NCBI GenBank assembly: GCA_964342825.1
Contig: CAYFHO010000011.1
Coordinates: 1-64,000, forward strand
Length of the DNA: 64,000 nucleotides
From: AAA164-E04 sp964342825
GTDB taxonomy: Bacteria > Verrucomicrobiota > Verrucomicrobiia > Limisphaerales > AAA164-E04
Direction of reading: 5' to 3'
In this document: positions 18,701 to 27,905 of the stretch, in pieces
Layout: each line of letters begins with the position of its first letter
Numbering within the stretch: the stretch's first letter is position 1
The notes under the pieces: generated by a model
What the model was told of the DNA's origin: nothing
Seen by the model: only the letters and a program-made list of their open reading frames with translations
Databases searched by the model: none
Made by a program: the position numbers and the translations under genes

Positions 18701-18861
18701 AAAGTTGGATATATTTCCTGCCTGATATTGAGAGAAACCAGGAGACCTGTCACAACCACCGCCACCATCAGCAAGTTTGCCGCGACATGATTTTTGGCAA
18801 ACCATGTCAAGACACCCTGAAAACCTTGCTCACTTTGGGCAGATTTTTTGTTCGAAGTCAT
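15748..18861 (-). CDS. RND-family efflux permease
   Basis: A 1037-aa RND inner-membrane pump. TM1 is near residue 30 (ANLLMVAVVVTGLLVSLNI), followed by the porter domain, the TM2-TM6 block with LGIVVDDAVVVGEEI (both acidic relay residues kept), the second porter domain and the TM7-TM12 block with MVVNGAFVLELTRDQ. An Arg lies near the AcrB Lys940 position. The ATG overlaps the stop of the periplasmic adaptor gene by 4 bases, so adaptor and pump form a coupled operon. This pump differs clearly in sequence from the tandem pair at the window start. The outer-membrane channel is not in the window. The substrate is unknown. Confidence 0.93.
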   Translation of the reverse strand: MTSNKKSAQSEQGFQGVLTWFAKNHVAANLLMVAVVVTGLLVSLNIRQEIYPTFTLDVVEISMEYRGASPGEVEQSIILPIESELRTMEIVREITATASEGSARIQAELIPGSDRNRGLQEITAAVQRINLFPEDAEPPIIALDNGRRRGVMYLSIYGDLDAKGLVDFARQMEEKLLSLPEISLVELRGVRRPEVHIEIPQANLRSLGLRLNDIAEAVDDAALDVPAGSIKTAGGDYLLKTKERKELAKEFESIPIISRSDGTKVSLKDIAVVKDDFEESERESYFNGRPSIWLAVYSSETQSPLTVARAVRKFIDQEKANLPDSVGITITFDRSDDYEERINMLLTNGAIGLILVILALGLFLELRVAFWTAAGIPVSVLGSLFLLPAMDASINMISLFGFIVTLGIVVDDAVVVGEEIFHKMSQGMGRMQAAVEGAKLMSTPVIFAVSTNIIAFLPLLFVPGETGRFFYVLPAVVIAVFTVSLLECLFILPAHLAHQNKSSTFRWFEYFNSWQTRLRIRIDNAIDRWYSPVIHTVIRHRHLTCALSAGAFLMIVGYTFSGRIDFTFRPSIETPFVQAEIEMPAGTPTKRTREVAFQIEEAARKTIDKLGEENILIGITTSVAERSSNGGEVSVRLVPQSERKVTAAEFAQLWREEFPDLPDVESVFFDYLIGPGGSAEIDIQISHPEIEVLRQAASEVAEAVGKYPGVEDVRKGFGREMPQFNFEITPEGRSLGITARELGRQIRHAFFGAEALRQPMDREELRVMIKFPETERRTLSGLENLLIRVPGGGEIPLRQAAKIELTNAPARITRVDGARVINVTANVVPGITTGNKVLGSFEKTELPKILKRFPQLRYSFEGEQREQREAMKNLSWGLLASLFAIYAIMASLLRSYVQALVVLLMLPWSLAGAVLGHVIMGFDLSVFSVFGMIALCGMVVNGAFVLELTRDQYLKKGKSPIDAVICAAQRRFRPIILTALTTFLGLGPMIFETSIQALFLVPMAIALGVGTVVSAVLVLTFIPAVMAIIEDWKSSWS

Positions 18862-20027
18862 GGGGAATTGACGAGTTGTGCATTAACGATCGTTCCGGGC
18901 ACCGCTGAACGAAGAGGACTGACAATCAGTGTTTCACCTTCTTGCAATGGATTGGATACATAAACCATATCGTCCATGGTCCAGTGAACTTTAACATCCT
19001 TGATCTGCAGAGTGCTATCGTTATCCACGATCCAAATCCGGTCTCCCGATCTTAAGGAAGCCTGTTGAATGGCAAGGCAATCTTCAATTTCACCTGCCTC
19101 TATGTCCACCCTGACATAACTTCCAATCAGTATGGGAGCCATCAAGTTTTGCGGACTCTGTTTTTCTGGCACAGGGAAGGAAACCAGCAATCTGGCCATT
19201 CTTCCCTCGCGTTCCACATCGCTCCGGAGACCGATGACGTGTCCGTTCCCTGCGAACTGCTTTTCGCCACCTGAAGTCAGGAAAATGCTTGCGCGTGCGC
19301 CGGGTTGCTCTCCTTGAGGAAATTGAATGTGCCTGATTTGATCAACGGGCAGGGAAACTTGAATCCACAACTCGTCCGCACCAATCAGGGTGGCTACTGA
19401 AAATCCCGGATCGATACGTTGTCCGATTTCCAGATTTTCATCAAGAACCATGCAATTAAAAGGTGCACTGATGTTATGTCTTTTGAGTAACTCCTGGTTG
19501 CGCTCTTTTGCCACCATCAGACGTGAAACCTCTGCTTCCTGAACCAGTGACTCCGCCTCCAGTGAGGCAAGTTCGCTTCCGGGGATCAGCGCATTTCTGG
19601 CGAGGCTCTTTGCTTCCTCCAATTTTCGGGTGGCTTCCTTGAGATTTACTTCCGCTCGTTTCAGCGCAGAAATACTTTCTTTGAGGGCAAGCTGAGCGAG
19701 TGTAGGATCGATTGCGAATAATTCCTCACCCTTCAAGATTCTTCCGCCCGGGGTCAGTTCCGGGTGCTGACGGATAACAAGTCCGGTGACTTCTGGTTCA
19801 ATGGTGACCCTTTGCGCAGGAATGACAGTTCCATAAGCTGATACAAAGATAGGATACTTATCTGGAAGCACCTGGCGCACTTTGACCATTTTTGCCGCAC
19901 GAACATCCTCCTCAGGTGCAACCTCAGGACCGGATTTGAACAGGAAATAAGCAATTACAGAACACCCAAGAAGGATGAGGATCGCCAGCCCAAATTTTGT
20001 GCTTGTGGGTTCAGGATTTGGGCTCAT
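18858..20027 (-). CDS. RND efflux periplasmic adaptor (membrane fusion protein)
   Basis: A 389-aa HlyD/AcrA-type adaptor linking the inner-membrane pump to an outer-membrane channel. The N-terminal hydrophobic helix (FGLAILILLGCSVIAYFLF) is an anchor or uncleaved signal and no lipobox is clear. Next come the split biotinyl-lipoyl motif (VIPAQRVTIEPEVTGLV, later FNCMVLDENLEIGQRI), an alpha-helical hairpin rich in Glu, Lys and Ala (about 115-175), and beta-barrel and membrane-proximal domains to the C-terminus. It is coupled to the downstream RND permease by a 4-base overlap and lies 2 bases after trpE, which may be chance operon packing. Confidence 0.92.
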   Translation of the reverse strand: MSPNPEPTSTKFGLAILILLGCSVIAYFLFKSGPEVAPEEDVRAAKMVKVRQVLPDKYPIFVSAYGTVIPAQRVTIEPEVTGLVIRQHPELTPGGRILKGEELFAIDPTLAQLALKESISALKRAEVNLKEATRKLEEAKSLARNALIPGSELASLEAESLVQEAEVSRLMVAKERNQELLKRHNISAPFNCMVLDENLEIGQRIDPGFSVATLIGADELWIQVSLPVDQIRHIQFPQGEQPGARASIFLTSGGEKQFAGNGHVIGLRSDVEREGRMARLLVSFPVPEKQSPQNLMAPILIGSYVRVDIEAGEIEDCLAIQQASLRSGDRIWIVDNDSTLQIKDVKVHWTMDDMVYVSNPLQEGETLIVSPLRSAVPGTIVNAQLVNSP

Positions 20028-20029
20028 GC

Positions 20030-21556
20030 TTATTCAAATGATTCCGCCAATGCCACCGCTTTGAGCATGGCCTTTGCTTTGTTGACCGTTTCCTGATATT
20101 CGTTTTCGGGCACTGAATCACTTACCCAGCCACCTCCGGCCTGAACGAAAATTCTTTGACCCTTGATCAATGCTGTCCGAATGGTGATGCAGCAATCCAG
20201 ATTACCATTGAATGAAAAATAACCCACGCAACCACCGTATGGTCCGCGTGTGGTTTGTTCCATTTCAGAGATAATCTGCATGGCGCGGATCTTGGGGGCA
20301 CCGCTCAATGTTCCGGCAGGGAATGTGGCGCGAATCAAGTCGTAGGGAGTCTTTCCTTCAGAAAGGCGTCCTTCCACTTGTGAAACGATGTGCATGACGT
20401 GGCTGTAGCGTTCGATGATCATTAGGTCCTTCACCTCCACGGAACTAAAATCACAAACCCGACCAATGTCATTGCGGGCGAGATCCACCAACATGACATG
20501 TTCAGCCCTTTCTTTAGGATCGGCCAGCAAATCCTTTTCATGAGCCAGGTCTTGTTTCCTTGTCGCACCTCGGGGTCTCGTTCCGGCAATGGGGCGGATT
20601 TCGACACGTTTTTCCTCGCATCGCACATGAATCTCCGGAGAAGCACCCACCAGAGAAAATCCCTCCAATTCCAATAGAAACATGTAGGGAGAAGGGTTGA
20701 TGGAACGCGCAGCTCGATATACTTCCAGTGGTGAAGCATTCAGTGGAGCCGAAAACCTTTGCGAGCCCACAACCTGAATAATGTCTCCTGCGGTAATGTA
20801 TTGTTTCGCTTTTTCCACATTTCTAAGAAAGCGATCTTTCTCCATGTTCGATTCAAAGGATGCCGGTTCAGGAGATTTCAGGAACGTGGCTGGTTTGTAT
20901 TCGCAGGGTTGCTCCAATAGGGACAGAATTCGATCAATCTCTTCACAGGCATTTTCGTATTCCTCAAGAGCATTCTGAGGGTTTTTGACAAAGGCGTTGA
21001 CGATGACCGTGATGGTCTGCGAAACCCGATCAAAAACCAGCAACTGATCGGCGATCAGGAAATACATGGTTGGAGTATCCAGTTCATCCTCAGGAGGGCG
21101 GGGGACGACCGGTTCAATGTCATGAATATACTCATAGCCTAAAAAACCAACCGCTCCACCTGAGAATCGAAAATCTGATTCCTCCGTTGGGACATATCGA
21201 AATTGTTGAAGCGTTTTTTCAACCGCTTCCAAACCATCCCGCACCTCGTCATCCCCTGTCTTCTCAGCCAATGCTCCAACAACCTTGTAGCTGTTGATGA
21301 CCTTTCCATCCTGGATGACTTGAACTTGATCATTCGTTTGTTTGATGATGGCCCTCGGGTTGCATCCCACAAAAGAAAATCGCCCCAGGTGTTCACCTCC
21401 TTCAACAGATTCAAACAGGAAGGATTCACCTTGTCCGCGTAATTTCTGATAGGCGGAACATGGGGTGTCAAAATCAGCCAGCACCGTGCGAGTCACCGGG
21501 ATCAAATTCCCTTTCGCAGCCAGGTCGATGAATTGTTTTGTCTCTGGGTAAAACAT
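20030..21556 (-). CDS. trpE: anthranilate synthase component I
   Basis: A 508-aa chorismate-using enzyme that makes anthranilate with the glutamine amidotransferase subunit TrpG, the first step of tryptophan synthesis in the cytosol. The N-terminal domain has the LLESVEGGEHLGRFSF-like segment (SFLFESVEGGEHLGRFSF here), which forms part of the tryptophan feedback site in TrpE. The C-terminal chorismate-binding domain includes IAGTRPRGATR, DLARNDIGRV, FPAGTLSGAPK and GPYGGCVGY. Length is normal. No trpG or other trp gene is adjacent, so the pathway is dispersed; the next genes are an RND adaptor and pump. No leader peptide or T-box was recognised upstream. Confidence 0.93.
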   Translation of the reverse strand: MFYPETKQFIDLAAKGNLIPVTRTVLADFDTPCSAYQKLRGQGESFLFESVEGGEHLGRFSFVGCNPRAIIKQTNDQVQVIQDGKVINSYKVVGALAEKTGDDEVRDGLEAVEKTLQQFRYVPTEESDFRFSGGAVGFLGYEYIHDIEPVVPRPPEDELDTPTMYFLIADQLLVFDRVSQTITVIVNAFVKNPQNALEEYENACEEIDRILSLLEQPCEYKPATFLKSPEPASFESNMEKDRFLRNVEKAKQYITAGDIIQVVGSQRFSAPLNASPLEVYRAARSINPSPYMFLLELEGFSLVGASPEIHVRCEEKRVEIRPIAGTRPRGATRKQDLAHEKDLLADPKERAEHVMLVDLARNDIGRVCDFSSVEVKDLMIIERYSHVMHIVSQVEGRLSEGKTPYDLIRATFPAGTLSGAPKIRAMQIISEMEQTTRGPYGGCVGYFSFNGNLDCCITIRTALIKGQRIFVQAGGGWVSDSVPENEYQETVNKAKAMLKAVALAESFE

Positions 21557-21708
21557 CTTTCATGTCAGTTAATCCTGAAACCGGCCCAACATCCAGAAGG
21601 AAAATTCATTCACGCACAGCGGAATATATGGATGACATTTGCAATGGTGCTAGGTCTGGAATGAATGTTTGGATGGTCATATACCCCTGGTTGGGATACT
21701 TTCTTCTC

Positions 21709-22599
21709 ATGCAATCTAAACCCTTGGTGGTGCTTTATGATGAGAGATGCGCCGATTATGAATCTCCAGGTCATCCAGAACGTCCTTTCAGGGTGACCAG
21801 CACCGTTGATCGTCTTAGAGCCCAATCTTTGTTGGAAATCGAATGGATGGTCCCCAAAGAAGCGAAAGTCGAGTCCCTTCTCAGGGCGCATTCTCAGGGA
21901 CATTTGCAACGTTTGAAAACAACCAGCCGGGATTTTGACGGAGATACGCCTTATTACGAAAACATAGACAGCCATGCCCTCAGGGCCTCTGGCGCAGCTT
22001 TGGAAGCACTGGAGCTTGCGATTCAAGGCAGGCAGGTTTTCAGTTTGATGAGGCCTCCCGGACATCATGCCACTCAAAATCGTGCCATGGGATTTTGTTA
22101 CCTGAGTTCCATGGCGATTGCTATATTGGAAGGTGTTGAGCGATTGGAAGCCCGAATGGCGGTGTTGGATTTTGATGTGCATCATGGGAATGGCACAGAG
22201 GATATTTTGCATGGAAAGGAAAATGTGCTCTTTACCTCCATTCACCAATCCCCCTGTTATCCCGGGACTGGACTGGAAGATCGTCCGCCTAATTGCCGGA
22301 ATTATCCCCAAAAACCTCGCACACCTGCCAAGGATTACCGTAAGGCCATCTCTAATGCCCTGCAGGATATTGTGACATTCAAACCTGACATTTTGGGGGT
22401 TTCTGCCGGTTTTGATGCGTATTCCCAGGATCCCATAGCTCAGGAATTGCTTGAGAAAGAGGACTTTGAATGGATTGGTAAACAAATCGCTTCCCTGTCT
22501 ATTCCTTCCTTCAGTATTTTGGAGGGTGGCTACAGTGATTCCTTAAGTATTTTAGTTCAGTCTTACCTTTACGGTCTTTGTGGCGTCTCCACGGCTTGA
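21709..22599 (+). CDS. histone deacetylase family protein (AcuC/HDAC-like zinc hydrolase)
   Basis: A 296-aa member of the arginase-deacetylase fold family, which includes acetoin-utilisation proteins and acetylpolyamine amidohydrolases. Conserved parts: HPERPFRVTST near the N-terminus, MRPPGHHATQNRAMGFC with the tandem catalytic His, LDFDVHHGNGT with the zinc-binding Asp and His, and VSAGFDAY with the second Asp ligand. The frame is open back to 21538, where it would overlap trpE, but homology begins at MQSKPLVVLYDER, so the ATG at 21709 is preferred. The substrate could be acetylated lysine, a polyamine or another amide; neighbours do not help. Confidence 0.88.
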   Translation: MQSKPLVVLYDERCADYESPGHPERPFRVTSTVDRLRAQSLLEIEWMVPKEAKVESLLRAHSQGHLQRLKTTSRDFDGDTPYYENIDSHALRASGAALEALELAIQGRQVFSLMRPPGHHATQNRAMGFCYLSSMAIAILEGVERLEARMAVLDFDVHHGNGTEDILHGKENVLFTSIHQSPCYPGTGLEDRPPNCRNYPQKPRTPAKDYRKAISNALQDIVTFKPDILGVSAGFDAYSQDPIAQELLEKEDFEWIGKQIASLSIPSFSILEGGYSDSLSILVQSYLYGLCGVSTA

Positions 22600-22706
22600 T
22601 CACAAAGTCAGACCAAAGGCGATATCTGCTATTAACACTGGTTTTCTCCTCAAGATAGCCTTGCCAAGTGGTTGCTCTTGGTTTCTTCTAAGGGGTATTA
22701 GCTTTT

Positions 22707-25583
22707 ATGGACCAGTCTGAATCAACACCGATGAGTTTTGTACAAAGGTTGCTACCCTGGATAATCGGGGGGGTGACATTGGTATTTTTCTTGTTCACAA
22801 TGAGCCACTCCGTGACAACCTCAAGCCTTCCTGTGGTGGGTAAGGTCACGGGATGGGATTGGTCTCCAAGTGTTCAGTCTCCCGTGTTTTACATCCTGAC
22901 CTTGCCGATAAGTTTTCTATCAACAAATTCGCAGCCCTTTGCATTGAACGTGCTGACCGTTGTGTTGGCAACTCTGACACTTTTCAATTTGGCGAAATCG
23001 GTTTCTCTTTTACCACATGATCGAACTCGTGATCAGCGTATCCGGGAACAGAGTGATTTCTCGTTACTCAGCACACCACTTGCCTGGATTCCACCTGTGT
23101 TTGCAGTTCTGGTTTGCGGGTTTCAGCTTACTTTCTGGGAGCATGCCACAGCAGCGACAGGGGAAATGATCGATCTTCTTATGTTCGCCTACTTGATCCG
23201 ATGTCTCCTTGAATACCGTATCGGAGAAAATGAGAAATGGATGAGCCGGTTCGCTTTTATCTATGGACTATCTATCACCAACAATTGGGCGATGATCGCC
23301 TATTTCCCACTTTTTCTTTGTGCAGTGATCTGGATCAAAGGCCTCGCATTTTTTCAAGGGCGATTCCTGTTGAAGTCTGCCTGCCTGGGACTACTGGGGC
23401 TTACCTTGTATCTGCTTCTTCCATTCCTGTTGGTCAGCCAATACCCTGAATCGGGCAGTTTTTGGGATTATCTCAAGCTGACACTTGGAAATCAGAAAGC
23501 CGTTTTGACCGGATTCAAACGCAGTGTTGTTCTGATACTTTCCTTAACTTCCATTGTGCCTGTGATAGCCATGGGGATACGATGGCCTTCCACCTTCGGT
23601 GATACGAGTGCGGCTGGTGCCATGTTGACTAATTTCATGTTCAAGGTCATTCACATGGTCTTCCTTGCAGCCTGTCTCTGGGTGGCTTTCGATCCTCCCT
23701 TTAGTCCACGTGTTCGCGGTTTGGGACTGCCGTTCTTGTCGTTTTATTACCTGGGAGCCCTGGCTGTCGGGTATTATTCAGGATATGCCTTGCTGGTTTT
23801 CAGTGGTGCCCCGTCCCGTAGTAAATCACGCAGGCACCGTTCTGGTGGAGGTGGTATATTGGACCTTGTTTTCAAGGGGCTTGTTATCATTGCTGCCGTG
23901 GCTGTTCCTGCTGGTTTGGTTTACAAGAATTGGGGGGCCATTCGTACAACAAACGGTGATCTTCTCGCAAGGTATGCTCAAACAGTGATCGATCCTTTAC
24001 CAAAGGAGAAATCCTTGCTGATTGCCGACGATTCCTTCAGGGCCATGATGATCAAATACGCGCTGGAAACTTCTCCAGATCATGATCGCTCCCTCTATTC
24101 CGTTATTGATACATCCGGACTTTCGACCGGGTTTTATCAAAAAATTGCTCATGAGGAAGTGAAGCAAGATTGGACTGAAGCTATTGGCGAGGCGAATATT
24201 CCTCCCGCCATCAATCTGGGATCCATCCTTAATTTGGTTGCAGGAGTGATCAAGCAATATCCTGTTTACTACATGCACTCCAGTTTCGGGATTTACTTTG
24301 AATATCTCCACCCCGAGAACAGAAATCTGATCAAGCGATTGCATGCTTTCACTAAAGATGACAAAATTCCTTACCCTCCCTTACCTACAGATCAAGTGGT
24401 GAACAACACCCAGACCTTCTGGCAGAAGTTCGACAATGATTTCCAAGATCTTTCGCGCGGGATCAAATCCGAAGTTCCGCTGTGTGTTGCTCTTGGTGGA
24501 ATGGTAGCGATGGAACGCAATAACTGGGGTGTTCAATTGCAGCAGATGGGTAAGCTTGATGAAGCCAAATCCGCCTTCGAAAAAGCACAGTCCTACTCGG
24601 AAAAAATAGTTTCCCCCGCCATTAATCTATTGGCCAATGATTTGCTTAGAAATCAACAACCTGTTGTTGGACTTATTGATGATCAAGAATGGAATCAATT
24701 GCTTGGTAAATTCCGGTCTATTGATGAATTATTGAAAGCCAACGGAGAAATGGATGCCATTCGTTTTCAAAATGAAATGGGCATTCAATTGTTTTCAACC
24801 GGAAACTTCCGTCAAGCTGCGGCCAGGTTTAAGCGAGCTGCTCAGTTGGATAGCTCGAATACTTCCATGTGGTTGGCCAATGCTAAAGCCCTACTGAATT
24901 TAGGGGCATCCGAAGAATTACTGAAATCATTGGAAGAACTCAAGCAATCTGGAAATACATTAAATGAAGCTCAGACGGCAGAAGTGACTCGATTAACCGC
25001 CCTGGCACATTATGGTGTTGGGAATAATCATTACTCGAATCAAGAGGATGAGTTGGGCGCCAAGCAGTTTGAAATAGCCGAAGGATTACTGTTAAAAGCT
25101 CGTCAGGATTTTCCCAGATCCGAATCCATCGTAGAGACATTGGCTCAAGTCTATCTCTTTACAGAAAGATACCAGGATGCGGCTGCGATGTGCGATGCAC
25201 ACCTGAAGATAAACCCGGATTCGGTTAATGCTCGTCAAACAAAAGCGGTTGCTCAAATGAGGGCTGGTGATTTTGAAAGTGCAGTCACGACGCTGACCAA
25301 GGCGATCGAACAGAATCCTGAAAATAACATAGCCCTTCTGAATAGAGCCATTAGTTACCTTCAGCTGAAACAACTGGATCCGTCATTAGCCGATTATCAA
25401 ACCTTGGCTGAAAGGGTCGAAGACAGCCATGCTGTTCACTACGGTTTGGCAGAAATTGCCCGCCAGAAAAATGAATCAGCCAAGGCAATCGAGCACTATG
25501 AAGCCTATCTGAAATTGGCACCCAAGGGCACAGGTGAATACGAGAAGGTCGTTTCCATACTGGCGACTTTAAAAGGCGAATAG
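22707..25583 (+). CDS. DUF2723 multi-pass membrane protein with TPR tail
   Basis: A 958-aa protein. The N-terminal half (about 1-430) has roughly ten hydrophobic segments and the DUF2723 signature region (GWDWSPSVQSPVFYILTLP; FWEHATAATGEMIDLLMF; ITNNWAMIAYFP). This family is thought to relate to GT-C protein mannosyltransferase-like enzymes. The C-terminal half (about 590-958) is soluble and carries tetratricopeptide repeats (for example AAARFKRAAQLDSSNTSMWL and FESAVTTLTKAIEQNPENN). A Gly/Arg/Ser-rich loop near 370-385 separates membrane segments. A GT4 glycosyltransferase follows 17 bases later, so a role in glycan or glycoprotein assembly at the inner membrane is plausible (inference). Confidence 0.8.
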   Translation: MDQSESTPMSFVQRLLPWIIGGVTLVFFLFTMSHSVTTSSLPVVGKVTGWDWSPSVQSPVFYILTLPISFLSTNSQPFALNVLTVVLATLTLFNLAKSVSLLPHDRTRDQRIREQSDFSLLSTPLAWIPPVFAVLVCGFQLTFWEHATAATGEMIDLLMFAYLIRCLLEYRIGENEKWMSRFAFIYGLSITNNWAMIAYFPLFLCAVIWIKGLAFFQGRFLLKSACLGLLGLTLYLLLPFLLVSQYPESGSFWDYLKLTLGNQKAVLTGFKRSVVLILSLTSIVPVIAMGIRWPSTFGDTSAAGAMLTNFMFKVIHMVFLAACLWVAFDPPFSPRVRGLGLPFLSFYYLGALAVGYYSGYALLVFSGAPSRSKSRRHRSGGGGILDLVFKGLVIIAAVAVPAGLVYKNWGAIRTTNGDLLARYAQTVIDPLPKEKSLLIADDSFRAMMIKYALETSPDHDRSLYSVIDTSGLSTGFYQKIAHEEVKQDWTEAIGEANIPPAINLGSILNLVAGVIKQYPVYYMHSSFGIYFEYLHPENRNLIKRLHAFTKDDKIPYPPLPTDQVVNNTQTFWQKFDNDFQDLSRGIKSEVPLCVALGGMVAMERNNWGVQLQQMGKLDEAKSAFEKAQSYSEKIVSPAINLLANDLLRNQQPVVGLIDDQEWNQLLGKFRSIDELLKANGEMDAIRFQNEMGIQLFSTGNFRQAAARFKRAAQLDSSNTSMWLANAKALLNLGASEELLKSLEELKQSGNTLNEAQTAEVTRLTALAHYGVGNNHYSNQEDELGAKQFEIAEGLLLKARQDFPRSESIVETLAQVYLFTERYQDAAAMCDAHLKINPDSVNARQTKAVAQMRAGDFESAVTTLTKAIEQNPENNIALLNRAISYLQLKQLDPSLADYQTLAERVEDSHAVHYGLAEIARQKNESAKAIEHYEAYLKLAPKGTGEYEKVVSILATLKGE

Positions 25584-25600
25584 ATCTCCTTTGATGGATA

Positions 25601-26770
25601 ATGTTCGTCTCCCATGTTATCACCCGCTTGATTGTTGGTGGCGCCCAGGAAAATACCATTTCGAGCGTCATTGGGCTTGCTGATTTACCTTCTGCGAAAG
25701 TTGAACTGATTTCTGGACCAACTGACGGCTTGCTTCCTGAAGGGTCATTGGAACCAAGACTGAGCTCCTTCAAGGGGCACTTTGAAATTGAACCTCACCT
25801 CGTGAGGCCGGTATCACCATTGAATGATGTTCTGGCGTATTTGTCACTCAGGCGTCGATATCTGCACAAGCGACCGGATATAGTCCACACGCATAGCGGA
25901 AAGGCTGGCATTATTGGTCGTTTGGCTGCTCGAGCAGCAGGTGTAAAGTGTATCATTCACACCATTCATGGACCTTCCTTTGGTGTTTATCAGGGGAAGA
26001 TCTCCAATGCAGTGTTTTTAAAAGCCGAACAGATTGCCGCCGGCGCCACCGATCATTTCATAGGTGTGGCGGATGCCATGTGCCGTCAATATCTGCAGGC
26101 AGGAATAGGCAAATCAGATCAATATTCCACCATTTACAGTGGATTTGATCTGGGTGCTTTTTCAACCGCCAAACCAGACCCGGATCTGCGGGAAAAATCC
26201 GGTTTGAAGGAAACCGATTTTGTGGTCGGAAAAATTGCCAGACTTTTTGATCTCAAGGGACACAAGGAGTTGTTTTCTGTTCTTCCAGCGCTCGTTCAAA
26301 AAATTCCCAATCTCAAGTTGTTATTGGTGGGAGGAGGACCTCATCGGGAACGTTTTGAATCCCAGCTATCCCAAATGGGTTTAAGAGACAGGGTGGTTTT
26401 CACCGGGCTGATCAGTCCAGAAGAAGTTCCCAAATGGATTGGGCTCATGGATGTTTTGGTGCATCTTTCATGGAGAGAGGGTCTGCCACGAGCATTGCCG
26501 CAAGCACTTGCAGCAGGAAAACCAGTCGTGGCTTTTGACTTGGATGGCGCACCAGAGGTTTGCATCCCCGGCAAAACTGGTGTTTTAGTTCAACCAAATG
26601 ATGAACCGTCTTTAATCGAGGCACTTGTGAAACTTGCAACTCAACCTGAGTTGAGACGTAGTCTTGGACAGCAAGGGAAAAAGCTGGTGGAGACGAGATT
26701 CACAGTGGAATCCATGGTGCGTTCTATTCATGACCTTTACCTTCGTTTGCAGTCAGATGCACGGCACTGA
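25601..26770 (+). CDS. glycosyltransferase family 4 (GT-B fold)
   Basis: A 389-aa retaining GT-B glycosyltransferase, cytosolic or membrane-associated, that transfers sugars from nucleotide donors to lipid-linked or polysaccharide acceptors. The N-terminal domain begins SHVITRLIVGGAQEN, typical for GT4 capsule and exopolysaccharide enzymes, with VHTHSGKAGIIGR in the acceptor domain. The C-terminal donor domain has VGKIARLFDLKGH, LLVGGGPHRE and the EGLPRALPQALAAGKPVV block containing the conserved donor-binding acid. It follows the DUF2723 gene by 17 bases, which suggests an operon in glycan synthesis. The sugar specificity cannot be read. Confidence 0.9.
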   Translation: MFVSHVITRLIVGGAQENTISSVIGLADLPSAKVELISGPTDGLLPEGSLEPRLSSFKGHFEIEPHLVRPVSPLNDVLAYLSLRRRYLHKRPDIVHTHSGKAGIIGRLAARAAGVKCIIHTIHGPSFGVYQGKISNAVFLKAEQIAAGATDHFIGVADAMCRQYLQAGIGKSDQYSTIYSGFDLGAFSTAKPDPDLREKSGLKETDFVVGKIARLFDLKGHKELFSVLPALVQKIPNLKLLLVGGGPHRERFESQLSQMGLRDRVVFTGLISPEEVPKWIGLMDVLVHLSWREGLPRALPQALAAGKPVVAFDLDGAPEVCIPGKTGVLVQPNDEPSLIEALVKLATQPELRRSLGQQGKKLVETRFTVESMVRSIHDLYLRLQSDARH

Positions 26771-26831
26771 TGGATTTAATTTCTTTTCCTTGTCAGTTGA
26801 AGAATTTCTCGCGATTGAGTAGTTCTCTCCT

Positions 26832-27890
26832 ATGCGGTTTATCGGGACCATTATAGAAAAGCTTCAACGACACCCTAAAAGGATTGTCCTTCCAGAGGGA
26901 CACGAACCTCGCGTCTTGCAGGCTGCTCGTCAATATAAGGCTTTAAAACTTGGAGCGCCCATTCTGCTTGGTGATCGCACACGCATCAAGGAATCAGCCT
27001 CTGCTTTAAATTTATCTTTGGATGGCATCCGGATCATCAATCCTGAAACCAGCGAAGATTTGGAAAATTTCGCAGATCGTTACATGAAAATGAGACGATC
27101 CAAAGGAGTCACCGAAGAGGAAGCATTAAATACCATGAAGCAGCCCAATTATTATGGTTCCATGATGGTTGCGATGCATCAGTCGGACGGACTTATCTCT
27201 GGGACTTCGGAGTTTTCCGGAAGTGTTCTGAGACCGCTTTTCAGGATTATCAAGGTGGCCCCAAATACGTCGACGGCTTCCAGTTGTATGATTATGGAAG
27301 TCGATGATACCCGCTTTGGAGAAAAGGGAGTTCTGTTCTTTGCAGATTGTGGAGTGATTCCCGATCCTAACTCAGAGCAATTGGCGGATATCGCAGTTTC
27401 TACCGCTAACCTGGCCAAGCATCTCCTGGGTATTAAGCCGAGAGTGGCCATGCTGTCTTATTCAACCAAGGGAAGTGCAGGGCACCCGGGGATAGAAAAA
27501 ATCCAGAATGCGACTGAACTCGCCAGGGAAAAGGCCTCAGAAACAAAGCTAGAAGCCGATTTCGATGGTGAAATACAGGTGGATGCCGCACTGGTACCGG
27601 ATGTGGCTAAAGTGAAGTCATTGGATTCACGCGTCGCTGGTCATGCGAATGTTCTTATTTTTCCGGATCTTAATTCCGGGAATATCGCCAGCAAACTGCT
27701 CAAGCATATGGCCCGAGCCAATGCCTACGGCCAAATCCTTCTTGGACTGGATCGTCCTGCGGCGGATGTTTCACGAGGCTCCAATGCACATGATATACTT
27801 GGAGTCGCTGCCATCGTTGGGCTTCAATCCATTGAATATGAAGCGCTCTTTCCAGGAGCGGGATTAAACTTACCAGGTGAAGAATCTTAG
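26832..27890 (+). CDS. pta: phosphate acetyltransferase (short, catalytic domain only)
   Basis: A 352-aa phosphotransacetylase that interconverts acetyl-CoA and acetyl phosphate in the cytosol. Family blocks are visible: RIVLPEGHEPRVLQAA at the N-terminus, the DGLISGTSEFSGSVLRP region, FADCGVIPDPNSEQLADIA, MLSYSTKGSAG and NVLIFPDLNSGNIASKL. Length matches the short single-domain Pta. The N-terminal P-loop/DRTGG part of long Pta enzymes is not fused but is encoded by the next gene, 15 bases downstream, so the two likely work together. No acetate kinase gene is in the window. A phosphate butyryltransferase is less likely given the close match to Pta blocks. Confidence 0.93.
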   Translation: MRFIGTIIEKLQRHPKRIVLPEGHEPRVLQAARQYKALKLGAPILLGDRTRIKESASALNLSLDGIRIINPETSEDLENFADRYMKMRRSKGVTEEEALNTMKQPNYYGSMMVAMHQSDGLISGTSEFSGSVLRPLFRIIKVAPNTSTASSCMIMEVDDTRFGEKGVLFFADCGVIPDPNSEQLADIAVSTANLAKHLLGIKPRVAMLSYSTKGSAGHPGIEKIQNATELAREKASETKLEADFDGEIQVDAALVPDVAKVKSLDSRVAGHANVLIFPDLNSGNIASKLLKHMARANAYGQILLGLDRPAADVSRGSNAHDILGVAAIVGLQSIEYEALFPGAGLNLPGEES

Positions 27891-27905
27891 AGCGACGGCA
27901 TAGAT

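Noticed and set aside
21538..21708. N-terminal extension of the HDAC-like frame overlapping trpE
   Set aside because: Homology starts at MQSKPLVV (21709); the extension is not conserved-looking and would overlap trpE.
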